Shown here: in pieces, positions 49,009 to 57,268 of the stretch
Layout of the letters: each line of letters starts with the position of its first letter
Numbering within the stretch: position 1 is the first letter of the stretch
Assembly (NCBI GenBank): GCA_017451485.1
Contig: JAFTOG010000008.1
Coordinates: 1-64,000, forward strand
DNA: 64,000 nt
Origin: Clostridia bacterium
GTDB taxonomy: Bacteria > Bacillota > Clostridia > Oscillospirales > CAG-272
Direction of reading: 5' to 3'
Translations under genes and position numbers: made by a program
Notes under the pieces: model-generated
Databases searched by the model: none
Told to the model about the DNA's origin: nothing
The model's input: only the letters and a program-made list of their open reading frames with translations

Positions 49009-49422
49009 ATGAAGAAGTTTTTATCATTATTTTTGGCGATTATTATGTGTGCATTGATGGTTTTACCCATTTATGCAGCAGAAGAAATGGTAACTCCACG
49101 TTATAACAATACCTTTAGTACAAGTGCTAATTTTTCAATTAGCGATTCCGGATTGGCTACTATAACTTTAAATTACATGGGATTTACAGATATTGCTACC
49201 GATGCAACAATAACATGCAAGATAGAAAAGAAATTTCTTATTTGGTGGAAAGAAGTGGATGGTGCTTCGTGGGTTGATTATGTAGTAGGGTGCGATAATG
49301 TTGTTCAACATACATTTCAATTATCAAAAACTGGAACATACAGACTTTCTTACGAATTTGTAATTAATGGAACAGGTGGTGCTTCTGATGTTATTTCTAG
49401 CACAATTCAAGATGAATACTAA
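49009..49422 (+). CDS. Small secreted beta-rich protein (137 aa)
   Basis: The N-terminus MKKFLSLFLAIIMCALMVLP is a clear signal peptide with likely cleavage after IYA. The mature part of about 110 residues is beta-rich, with evenly spaced strands, one Cys pair candidate and a repeated aromatic pattern; it resembles small exported clostridial proteins but I cannot name a family. It is preceded by the leader motif copy A and followed 26 bases later by the first radical SAM gene, so it may belong to the same operon. Confidence 0.7.
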   Translation: MKKFLSLFLAIIMCALMVLPIYAAEEMVTPRYNNTFSTSANFSISDSGLATITLNYMGFTDIATDATITCKIEKKFLIWWKEVDGASWVDYVVGCDNVVQHTFQLSKTGTYRLSYEFVINGTGGASDVISSTIQDEY

Positions 49423-49448
49423 AAATCATTAGAAAAAGGAGATACATT

Positions 49449-51041
49449 ATGACTGATTCTATATCAATTGCTTTTTTTGATAATGAAAGTTTTCTTCACA
49501 ATTTATATATCGGTTATGGTATCTCATCACTAAAACGAATATTTGAAAATATTAAATCAACCTATATCAACGAGAAAAACTACCAATCCGTTTCAAGTCA
49601 GATAGACTCTAAGTACGTTTTAGTGTATCTATCTGAAAATAAATATTCCTTGTTTAATAAATTTATTGAATGTATAAGTGATGATATTGTTTTGATTGCT
49701 TGTCACTATGTTCCAACAATGTTTGGAAAAGAAATAATGGAGTCTAATAAAAGAATTAATTACGTGTTATTTGGTGAAATCGATCAAACATTAGAGGAAT
49801 TCTTTAACTGTTTAATTAACAAAGAACCTTTATCCAAATGCAAAGGTGTTTTCTCAAGAGACGGTGATAAAATTTTATTTAGTGGCAAGAGAGAACTAAT
49901 TACAGATTTAGATGATATAAACTTTCCGGATAGAGATTTATTTGGTAAAAATAGAGGTATATTTCATGTCATCGCATCTAGAGGATGCGACGGAGCTTGT
50001 ACTTTTTGTGATAGAAATTATTTATATAAGCTTGTTTGTCAAAAGCAACGATTCAGAAGTATAAATAATGTTATATCAGAAGTGGATTATTTAGTTGATA
50101 ACTATAATTGCAAATTTATTAATTTTGCAGATTCTACTTTTTGTAATGATTCTAACTTAGAGGAAAGGCTACTCGAACTTTATGAAAAATTATTATGTAA
50201 GCCATATTGGGTTCAGTTCTTTATAAATTTAAGAATTGAACATATAAGTGACAAAACATTAGAAATTTTAAACAAGTTGAAAACAGTTGGCTTGGGAAGA
50301 GTTTTTATAGGCATTGAAAGTTTTAGCGACAAGGACTTACATTTATACAACAAGCAAACAAGCAGCAAAATAATATTAAACTCATTGAACAAGATAAATT
50401 CTCTAAGTACCGTGATGGATGATTTTCAATTGGATTTTGAGTATGGTTTTATTATGTTTAATCCTTATACAACGGTTAGTGATTTAAAAATGAATTTAAA
50501 GATGTTAGAAGAAAATAATATTTTTTTAAATCCGAATATGATGTTGAGCCGACTTGTTTGCAGTAGTTTTACACCTATAACAAAGAAGATAGACTCAGAT
50601 AATTTGTTGAATGATCCGTATCATCATATGAATTTGTTAGAGAAAACATCATCTGATATAAAATATAAGTTCAAACATAAAGAAACAGCTAAGATATTTG
50701 ATGCGTTTCTGATGTGTAAAAATCAACTATCAATCGTTATTCCGAGTAATATAGTCTACATAAGAAATAGATATTACAAATATTTTGGAAGAGACATCTA
50801 TTTAAATAGGTTGGATGATGCATATTTGGAATGGGAAGAAACAGTTTCAAAATTTTGTTATGATATTTGCAGAAAAATTATTGAAATGGAGTCAGCTGGG
50901 AATTCATCTATGCAAGTGGTAAATGATGAATGTGCTACTTTTAAAAACGTTTTAAACAACTTAAACGGAAAATTAAATACAACAAAAAATAGAGTAATGA
51001 TTCAACTGCAAAAAATAAATCAAATCATTTATGACAAATAA
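49449..51041 (+). CDS. B12-type radical SAM enzyme (530 aa)
   Basis: Residues about 1-130 look like a cobalamin-binding fold. The radical SAM site follows as Cys180, Cys184 and Cys187 (SRGCDGACTFCDRN). Then come ADSTFCND, RVFIGIESF and a long helical C-terminus ending in coiled coil. Enzymes of this class methylate unreactive carbons or make other radical changes, often on peptides. B12 binding is inferred from layout; the usual DxHxxG motif is not evident, so cobalamin may not bind. AAAAGGAG precedes the start. It overlaps the next gene by 11 bases. Confidence 0.8.
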   Translation: MTDSISIAFFDNESFLHNLYIGYGISSLKRIFENIKSTYINEKNYQSVSSQIDSKYVLVYLSENKYSLFNKFIECISDDIVLIACHYVPTMFGKEIMESNKRINYVLFGEIDQTLEEFFNCLINKEPLSKCKGVFSRDGDKILFSGKRELITDLDDINFPDRDLFGKNRGIFHVIASRGCDGACTFCDRNYLYKLVCQKQRFRSINNVISEVDYLVDNYNCKFINFADSTFCNDSNLEERLLELYEKLLCKPYWVQFFINLRIEHISDKTLEILNKLKTVGLGRVFIGIESFSDKDLHLYNKQTSSKIILNSLNKINSLSTVMDDFQLDFEYGFIMFNPYTTVSDLKMNLKMLEENNIFLNPNMMLSRLVCSSFTPITKKIDSDNLLNDPYHHMNLLEKTSSDIKYKFKHKETAKIFDAFLMCKNQLSIVIPSNIVYIRNRYYKYFGRDIYLNRLDDAYLEWEETVSKFCYDICRKIIEMESAGNSSMQVVNDECATFKNVLNNLNGKLNTTKNRVMIQLQKINQIIYDK

Positions 51042-51831
51042 GAAAATAAATAAGCAATTTTTAAAACAATTAAAGTTTTATTCGAACTACGAGACTGATA
51101 AACGCAATCATATAATAAAACCTTTAAAATTTACTTGCGAGGATAACAAAGAGTATTATGCAGAATTTAGGGTCAAATACAAATTAGATAGATTTATAAA
51201 TGCTAATGATGATGAAGATACCGTAAAAAAAATTCTGAGATGGACATATGAAATACTTTTGCATTCGACGTATTATGAAAATACTATAAACTATAAAAGT
51301 TCAATTGATATTATTGAATTCTCCAGAGCGAACAAGCTATGCTTGAACTGCTACTGTCATTCGTATGTGTTAAAGGATGCGTTATGTAGTGTTGGAATTA
51401 CTGCGAGATTAGTTTATTGTATGCCAATAAATGGTGATTATTATGGAAATCACGTAATAGTTGAGTATTACAGTAAGAATCACCAAAAATGGATTTTTGT
51501 TGATCCCACTTATAATGTACTATTTACTAATAAAAGAGGCGTTCCCGTTAGTCTTTTAGAATTTAGAGAAAATATTATAAAAAACAGAAAAAATCTCATT
51601 GTAATCAATAACAGAATACAACCTTTTTCCAGTGAAATAAAGAGAAGAGAATTGTATCGTGGTTATTGTGAAGATATTATCCCTTTATTAGTAATGTTAC
51701 AGTACGAGAGAATAACTGAAGAAAGTGAGGTGGAGTATATAAGACTGGTTGCGGTAAATTACTGCATTAAAAATAAAGAGAAAAAAATAGATAATTACAT
51801 TTATACTTCTTTGACAGGTCTTCTATACTAA
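51031..51831 (+). CDS. Transglutaminase-like protein
   Basis: This 266-aa protein has a transglutaminase core with Cys109 (CYCHSYVLKDAL), His141 (GNHVIVEYY) and Asp158 (WIFVDPTYN) in the correct order and spacing. GITARLVYC is the usual strand after the Cys helix. It could crosslink, hydrolyse or transfer at peptide amide bonds in the RiPP pathway. No signal peptide is seen, so it acts in the cytoplasm. It overlaps the preceding gene, which indicates joint expression. Confidence 0.82.
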   Translation: MTNKKINKQFLKQLKFYSNYETDKRNHIIKPLKFTCEDNKEYYAEFRVKYKLDRFINANDDEDTVKKILRWTYEILLHSTYYENTINYKSSIDIIEFSRANKLCLNCYCHSYVLKDALCSVGITARLVYCMPINGDYYGNHVIVEYYSKNHQKWIFVDPTYNVLFTNKRGVPVSLLEFRENIIKNRKNLIVINNRIQPFSSEIKRRELYRGYCEDIIPLLVMLQYERITEESEVEYIRLVAVNYCIKNKEKKIDNYIYTSLTGLLY

Positions 51832-51838
51832 AAATCAA

Positions 51839-53185
51839 ATGACAAAATATAAGACATCTCAGTTTAATTATATTCTGAGTAACGGTTCAGATGAATTAAG
51901 ATTGTACAATTCTTTAAAAGGAAAAAACAGTTTATTAATTATAAAAAACGATAAAATCAAAAAGTTTTATAGAATACAAGAAAACTGTAATTTAGATGAG
52001 TGGGAAAAAGATGAGGATTTTTTGAAATTAAAAAAGTTGGGGTACTTTGTAGAAAGCGAAACTGATGAATTAATGTTAGCTAATCTAAAGAAAAATGATG
52101 TTATCAATTATCCCGGATTGGTCTTGACAATAATGCCAACTGAAGATTGCAATTTTAGATGCCAATATTGTTATGAAGATCATAAAAAAGGAAAAATGTC
52201 CAAGAAAGTACAGGATTCAATTGTTAAATTTGTTAGAAAAAATATCAATAATTATACCGCTTTAAATATAGGGTGGTTTGGAGGAGAGCCTTTGGAGGCA
52301 CTGGATGTTGTAGAAAACATTTCCAGAAGATTAATACAAGTATGTAAAGTAGCTAGAAAACCATATGCTGCCGGGATGACGACAAATGGTTATGATTTGA
52401 CTTTGGATACATTTATTAAATTGCTAAATTTAAAAATATATGAATATCAAATTACAATTGACGGATTAAAAAGCACTCATGATAAGTATAGGTATTTAAA
52501 AGATTTTTCCGGTTCATTTGATCGTATAATCGAGAATATTAAGGAAATATCATCTATTAAACAAAATCGCTTTAAAGTAGTAATAAGAACAAATTTTACA
52601 AAAGATATTATAAATAACATTAAAGAATATTTAGAGTTTTGTGAAAAACTATTCGGTTCTGATGACAGATTCTCTCTTTCTGCTCATTTGGTTGAAAATT
52701 GGGGAGGAGAAAGCATAGATAAATTGGAAGATCAACTTGTAGGTGGTAATAATTACGGGAATTTAATAAAGAAAATTTTACAAATAAAACCAAAAATCAG
52801 TTTTGAATCTCATTTGATAGATTTGGATTCTTATAATGCTAAGTGTTATGCAGCTTTAAGAAATTCTTATGTAATAGGCTCTGATGGACTTGTCTATAAG
52901 TGTACAGAGGATTTTAATCTTCCGGAAAACTGTATAGGTTATTTAAGTGATGAGGGAGATTTAGTGATTGATCAATCTAAAAATGCGAAATGGGTTGATA
53001 TGGAAAGTTTAAAAGAAGAAAAATGTTCATATTGCGTATATAGAGGTTGTTGTTTAGACGGACCATGTCCTAAAGTAAAAATTTTAGCAGAAAAGGAAAA
53101 AGGTTATAATTCTTGTCCGAGAACTAAACATAGCATACATGATATTATGATGTTAATCAATGAACGGTTTTATGAAATACTATGA
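51839..53185 (+). CDS. Radical SAM/SPASM peptide maturase
   Basis: This 448-aa protein has an N-terminal region (about 1-85) like the wing-type recognition part of many maturases, then the radical SAM site Cys104, Cys108, Cys111 (CNFRCQYCYEDH), GWFGGEPLEA and TTNGYDL, and a SPASM end with many cysteines (KCTED, CSYCVYRGCCLDGPCP, CP). SPASM enzymes hold extra Fe-S clusters and make thioether or C-C links in RiPPs. The order next to an ACP-like gene and a Cys-rich peptide fits the 'CcpM'-type maturases of Clo7bot systems, from memory. No clear ribosome site precedes the start; coupling to the previous gene is likely. Confidence 0.9.
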   Translation: MTKYKTSQFNYILSNGSDELRLYNSLKGKNSLLIIKNDKIKKFYRIQENCNLDEWEKDEDFLKLKKLGYFVESETDELMLANLKKNDVINYPGLVLTIMPTEDCNFRCQYCYEDHKKGKMSKKVQDSIVKFVRKNINNYTALNIGWFGGEPLEALDVVENISRRLIQVCKVARKPYAAGMTTNGYDLTLDTFIKLLNLKIYEYQITIDGLKSTHDKYRYLKDFSGSFDRIIENIKEISSIKQNRFKVVIRTNFTKDIINNIKEYLEFCEKLFGSDDRFSLSAHLVENWGGESIDKLEDQLVGGNNYGNLIKKILQIKPKISFESHLIDLDSYNAKCYAALRNSYVIGSDGLVYKCTEDFNLPENCIGYLSDEGDLVIDQSKNAKWVDMESLKEEKCSYCVYRGCCLDGPCPKVKILAEKEKGYNSCPRTKHSIHDIMMLINERFYEIL

Positions 53186-53208
53186 TATTTGATTTGTAAG
53201 AGGTATAT

Positions 53209-53436
53209 ATGAAATATAGAGATCAAGTTGTTCAGGTCTTGGAAGAAATGGGTATTTTAATAGAAAGTGATGAATATGATGTAAATTTGCAAGATTTTAT
53301 TGTTGATTCAATACAATTTATTACTTTTATTGTAAATGTTGAGGAAAAATTGAATTTAACTTTTCCGGACGAATATCTAAATTATGATAACATAGAAACC
53401 TTACATAAATTTTGTGAGATATTGGAAAATATATAA
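53209..53436 (+). CDS. Acyl-carrier-like protein
   Basis: This 75-aa protein has an ACP fold signature: FIVDSIQFITFIVNVEEKL, with Ser34 of the DS motif available for a phosphopantetheine arm, and an acidic helix end. It belongs to the small carrier-like proteins of peptide maturation loci rather than fatty acid synthesis, judged from its neighbours. Its role is unknown; it may carry an acyl or aminoacyl group, or serve as a partner. GTAAGAGG lies upstream. Confidence 0.85.
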   Translation: MKYRDQVVQVLEEMGILIESDEYDVNLQDFIVDSIQFITFIVNVEEKLNLTFPDEYLNYDNIETLHKFCEILENI

Positions 53437-53484
53437 TGGTTGTGGCAAGCTTATTACCAATACTTAAGAGAGGAGGATGTTCTG

Positions 53485-53625
53485 ATGAAGGAAACAAAAA
53501 AACTTTTTAAAAAAACCAACTGTAAAGTTGATACTAAAAAAGTAAGGTTGTACAATGCCCCTGAAGGAAACAACTGCAAATGTAATAATAAAAAAGATAA
53601 CTGCAGTTGTGGATACTCCAACTAA
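53485..53625 (+). CDS. Cysteine-rich RiPP precursor peptide (46 aa)
   Basis: The ATG at 53485 has GGAGG eight bases upstream (53472-53476); the longer frame from 53440 has no ribosome site. The leader (about residues 1-28) is Lys-rich and carries one Cys (Cys13). The core is NNCKCNNKKDNCSCGYSN, with Cys31, Cys33, Cys40 and Cys42 in a CxC-x6-CxC pattern. It lies between the maturase/ACP genes and two exporters, exactly where a substrate belongs. No double-glycine site is seen; cutting may occur at or near APEG. Function could be antimicrobial or metal related; this is inference. Confidence 0.82.
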   Translation: MKETKKLFKKTNCKVDTKKVRLYNAPEGNNCKCNNKKDNCSCGYSN

Positions 53626-53702
53626 TTTATTTTATAGTACTATATAACTCTTAGCACTACCATAGGTAATAAGCTTGTTATGATATATTGAAGAGGTGCT
53701 TA

Positions 53703-55478
53703 ATGAAAAAAATAATAAAATCTTTTGAATATTCGTATAAATGTATTTCATTCATGTGGAAAAAGAGCAAAGGATATTTTTTACTTACAATTATAAGTAT
53801 TATTGTAAATTCTATACAAGCATTTCCGGGAATGTATTTAGTTAGTTATTCTATTGATCTTTTGACAAACAAGGTTGATTTTAATAAATATTTAAGAATT
53901 ATAGGATTTATAGTTGGTTTGATGCTATTAACATCTATTCTTTCGATGTTAATAAACAGTATTTTGGAATATTCCAAGAAAAAATTTTATACAAAAATAA
54001 GACAGGATATAAATTATATTTGTTTACATACAGATTATGAAAAAATACAAAGCAAGTCTTTCATAGAAGAGAAGGATTTCGCTTTAAGTGCACTAAATAA
54101 TGATAGTTTAGAATTGTATATACAAAGTGTAAAAACACTAATAAGTAGTATTATCGTAATTGCGGGAACTTTGTATATTATATCATTTGCATCTCTGTTT
54201 ATTTTAATTCCTCTGGCTATAACTATTATTCTTATATCTTACAATAGTTACTTGAATTGTATTCAAAACTATGTTGAAACAAAGGAAGAAATAGAATATG
54301 GGAAGAAATCTACTTATCTACAAAGTATAAGTAGGGACTTTTCTTATGCTAAAGAAATAAGAGCTTTCGATCTTAAGGATAAATTCAAAAAAAGAATGGA
54401 CGAGGTAGCTGAGCTTTTATTAAGGATAAAAGAAAATCGCAGAAAAAAGAGAAGACCATCCAATTTTCTTGTGTATTCTGCGGAAGCAATATTGCAGATA
54501 GCAATATATTTATATTTCGGATATAAGGTTTTTGCTTCAATTATTACGTTAGGTCAATTTTCTTTATATTCAAATGCAGTTGAAAAATTAAAAAGCTCTC
54601 TTGAAAATATTATGTTTGTAGTTACTGAATTTATGGTTAATACAGAGTATGTTCAAGGCTTTTTTAATTTTATGAAAACTAATGTTAGAACATTAAAACA
54701 TGATAAAATGGATATATCTTCGGCAAAAATAGAGTTCAAAGGCGTAAGTTATAAATATCCTAAAGCTGAAACATATGCATTAAAGGACGTAAATTTAAGT
54801 ATAGATGCAGGAGAAACTCTTTTAATTGTTGGAGAGAATGGAGCAGGAAAAAGTACATTTATAAAATTGCTATGCGGATTGTACAAGCCTACAGAAGGCA
54901 GAATTTTGATTAACGGTATAGATATATCGACAATAGATTCAAAAGAGTATGTAAAAAATATATCTGCCGTATTTCAAGATTATAAACTTTTTGCATTATC
55001 CATAGCAGATAACATTGATGCATTGAAAGATTTTAATAGCAGCAAGATGGATAAATCTCTTGAGCAAGTAAACCTTTTAGAAAAGGTAAGGTTGTCAAAT
55101 GGGGTAGATACACAGCTATATCGGATATTTGATGAAAATGGTTGTGAGTTTTCAGGTGGCGAGATGCAAAGACTTGCCATTGCAAGGGCAATATACAAGG
55201 ATGCTCCGATTTTAGTATTAGACGAACCAACATCCGCTCTGGATCCTAAGGTTGAGTATGAAATATATAATAGTTTTAAGCAAATGTCAGAAAACCGTAC
55301 AGCAGTATACATATCTCACAGATTATCAAGTATTAAATTCTCAGATAAGATAGCAGTATTTGACAAAGGCGAAATTGTAGAGTACGGAACGCATGATGAT
55401 CTTATTGCAAAAAAAGGAATATATGAGGAATTATATTCTATTCAGGCAAGCCTTTATCATAGGGAGGAGCAGCAATGA
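53703..55478 (+). CDS. ABC exporter, half-transporter 1
   Basis: This 591-aa protein has six membrane helices (about residues 20-310) and a nucleotide-binding domain with Walker A GENGAGKST, signature FSGGEMQRLAIARA and Walker B ILVLDEPTSALDP. It lacks a C39 peptidase domain. The start at 53703 has GAGGTG upstream. With the next gene, which overlaps by 4 bases, it probably forms a heterodimer that exports the mature peptide. Confidence 0.9.
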   Translation: MKKIIKSFEYSYKCISFMWKKSKGYFLLTIISIIVNSIQAFPGMYLVSYSIDLLTNKVDFNKYLRIIGFIVGLMLLTSILSMLINSILEYSKKKFYTKIRQDINYICLHTDYEKIQSKSFIEEKDFALSALNNDSLELYIQSVKTLISSIIVIAGTLYIISFASLFILIPLAITIILISYNSYLNCIQNYVETKEEIEYGKKSTYLQSISRDFSYAKEIRAFDLKDKFKKRMDEVAELLLRIKENRRKKRRPSNFLVYSAEAILQIAIYLYFGYKVFASIITLGQFSLYSNAVEKLKSSLENIMFVVTEFMVNTEYVQGFFNFMKTNVRTLKHDKMDISSAKIEFKGVSYKYPKAETYALKDVNLSIDAGETLLIVGENGAGKSTFIKLLCGLYKPTEGRILINGIDISTIDSKEYVKNISAVFQDYKLFALSIADNIDALKDFNSSKMDKSLEQVNLLEKVRLSNGVDTQLYRIFDENGCEFSGGEMQRLAIARAIYKDAPILVLDEPTSALDPKVEYEIYNSFKQMSENRTAVYISHRLSSIKFSDKIAVFDKGEIVEYGTHDDLIAKKGIYEELYSIQASLYHREEQQ

Positions 55479-57262
55479 AAAAAATAAAAGATCTTTTTAA
55501 GGCATTCGGTCAATTACCAAGATTATTTGGGTTAGTATTTAGAACCGATAAAAAGTATCTTGTTTATATGATTTGTGAAACCATTTGTTTTGCGTTATTA
55601 CCTTATCCAACTATGTTTTTGGCAAAATACTCACTTGATGCACTGGAAAAGAAAATATCATATACAGAGTTTGCAGTTGTATGTACGTCACTTATTTTGT
55701 TGCAATTTTCTATTTCAATGTTGAAGTCTCTTTTTAACAGTATACGTCCCGGCAGAACATCATATGTAGTTGGTAAATTAAATAACGATTTCCATAAAAA
55801 AAGCATGGAAATCGATTATGAGCTGCTTGCTGAGAAAAAAACGCAGGAGCTACAAGCATATGCTGGAGATTTTATAAAATGGAAATTAAATAATACTGTT
55901 TGGAATTTTATCTCCCTTTTTTCAAGTTTAATTTCATTTTTAATATCTTGTGTAATTTTGTTGAATATCAATGTGTTTATTATATTTATAATTGCAGCAG
56001 TTATGTGCTTGGATGCTCTTTTTGCGATGATATTTTCAAAGCCTCAATTTAAGATAAATAAAAAAATCATCCAAAATGATAGATATATAAATTATTATAA
56101 TGACGTTTCGGTAAGTGAAAATGCAGCCAAGGATATCAGAATATTTGATATGAGTGGTGGCATACAAGCAAAAGCGGAATCATACTATAAAAGCAATTTG
56201 AAATTAGAAAAGAAAAAAAGATTTTTTGCCATTATACAAGAACTATTCAATTATCTTATTTCACACTCAATGGATTTTGCCGTTTATGTGCTTCTTGGAG
56301 TATATGTATTGAAAAGTGAATTATCTCTTGGAGAAATGTCCCTTGCAATAGGTAATATTGTAACTTTTCGTCAATATTTTAAAAAAGTATCTTCCACTCT
56401 TGTTGGATATTCTGACACTGCAAAATATGTTGAATATTATGACTCATTTATGTCATTAGAAAGTAAATTCAGAAAAACAGGACAAGAAAATCTTATATTA
56501 AATAAAACAGACAAATTTACAATAGAATTTAGAAATGTATCATTTCGTTATCCCGGTCAAGAAGAATATGTGCTTAGGAATTTTAATGTAATTATTAATA
56601 ATAATGAAAAAATATCTATAATAGGTGAAAATGGTGCTGGAAAAAGTACTTTTATAAAGTTACTTATGCGTCTTTATGACCCAACAGACGGTGAAATTTT
56701 ATTTAACGGTACAAATATTAAAAATTTCGACTATGATCAATACTTATCTATTTTTACTCCTGTTTTTCAAGATTTTAAATTGTTTGCTTTCACTTTAGAG
56801 GAAAATATATCCTCTTTTAAATGTGATGACTCTGATAAGGTTATAGATGCTGCCGGCAAAGCAGGAATAGCTGAATATATAGAAGATTTACCCGATAAAT
56901 ATAATACATTTATCTCAAAAAGATTTTGCGAAGGTGGAGTGGATTTTTCCGGGGGAGAACAACAAAAAATTGCAATTGCCAGAGCGTATTTTAAAGATAA
57001 CTCTGCGATTACAATACTTGATGAGCCGACAAGTGCATTAGATCCAAAAGCAGAGTATCAAATATACAAGGAGTTTAATGATTTGATAGGAGATAATACA
57101 GCATTTTTTATTTCTCATCGTTTAGCAAGTTCAAAATTCTGTGATAAGATTATGGTTATAAAAGACAAGAAACTTTTTGAATATGGTACACATAAAGAAC
57201 TAATAGCTAAAGATGGATATTATAGTGAATTATATAATATGCAATCTAGTTATTATGAATAA
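55475..57262 (+). CDS. ABC exporter, half-transporter 2
   Basis: This 595-aa protein has six membrane helices and a complete nucleotide-binding domain: Walker A GENGAGKST, signature FSGGEQQKIAIARA and Walker B ITILDEPTSALDP. It also lacks a C39 domain. The ATGA overlap with the first half-transporter and similar length support a heterodimer. Confidence 0.9.
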   Translation: MKKIKDLFKAFGQLPRLFGLVFRTDKKYLVYMICETICFALLPYPTMFLAKYSLDALEKKISYTEFAVVCTSLILLQFSISMLKSLFNSIRPGRTSYVVGKLNNDFHKKSMEIDYELLAEKKTQELQAYAGDFIKWKLNNTVWNFISLFSSLISFLISCVILLNINVFIIFIIAAVMCLDALFAMIFSKPQFKINKKIIQNDRYINYYNDVSVSENAAKDIRIFDMSGGIQAKAESYYKSNLKLEKKKRFFAIIQELFNYLISHSMDFAVYVLLGVYVLKSELSLGEMSLAIGNIVTFRQYFKKVSSTLVGYSDTAKYVEYYDSFMSLESKFRKTGQENLILNKTDKFTIEFRNVSFRYPGQEEYVLRNFNVIINNNEKISIIGENGAGKSTFIKLLMRLYDPTDGEILFNGTNIKNFDYDQYLSIFTPVFQDFKLFAFTLEENISSFKCDDSDKVIDAAGKAGIAEYIEDLPDKYNTFISKRFCEGGVDFSGGEQQKIAIARAYFKDNSAITILDEPTSALDPKAEYQIYKEFNDLIGDNTAFFISHRLASSKFCDKIMVIKDKKLFEYGTHKELIAKDGYYSELYNMQSSYYE

Positions 57263-57268
57263 AATAGT

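Noticed and set aside
53440-53484. Longer version of the precursor peptide starting at 53440
   Set aside because: The GGAGG site lies inside this extension and is correctly spaced for the ATG at 53485.
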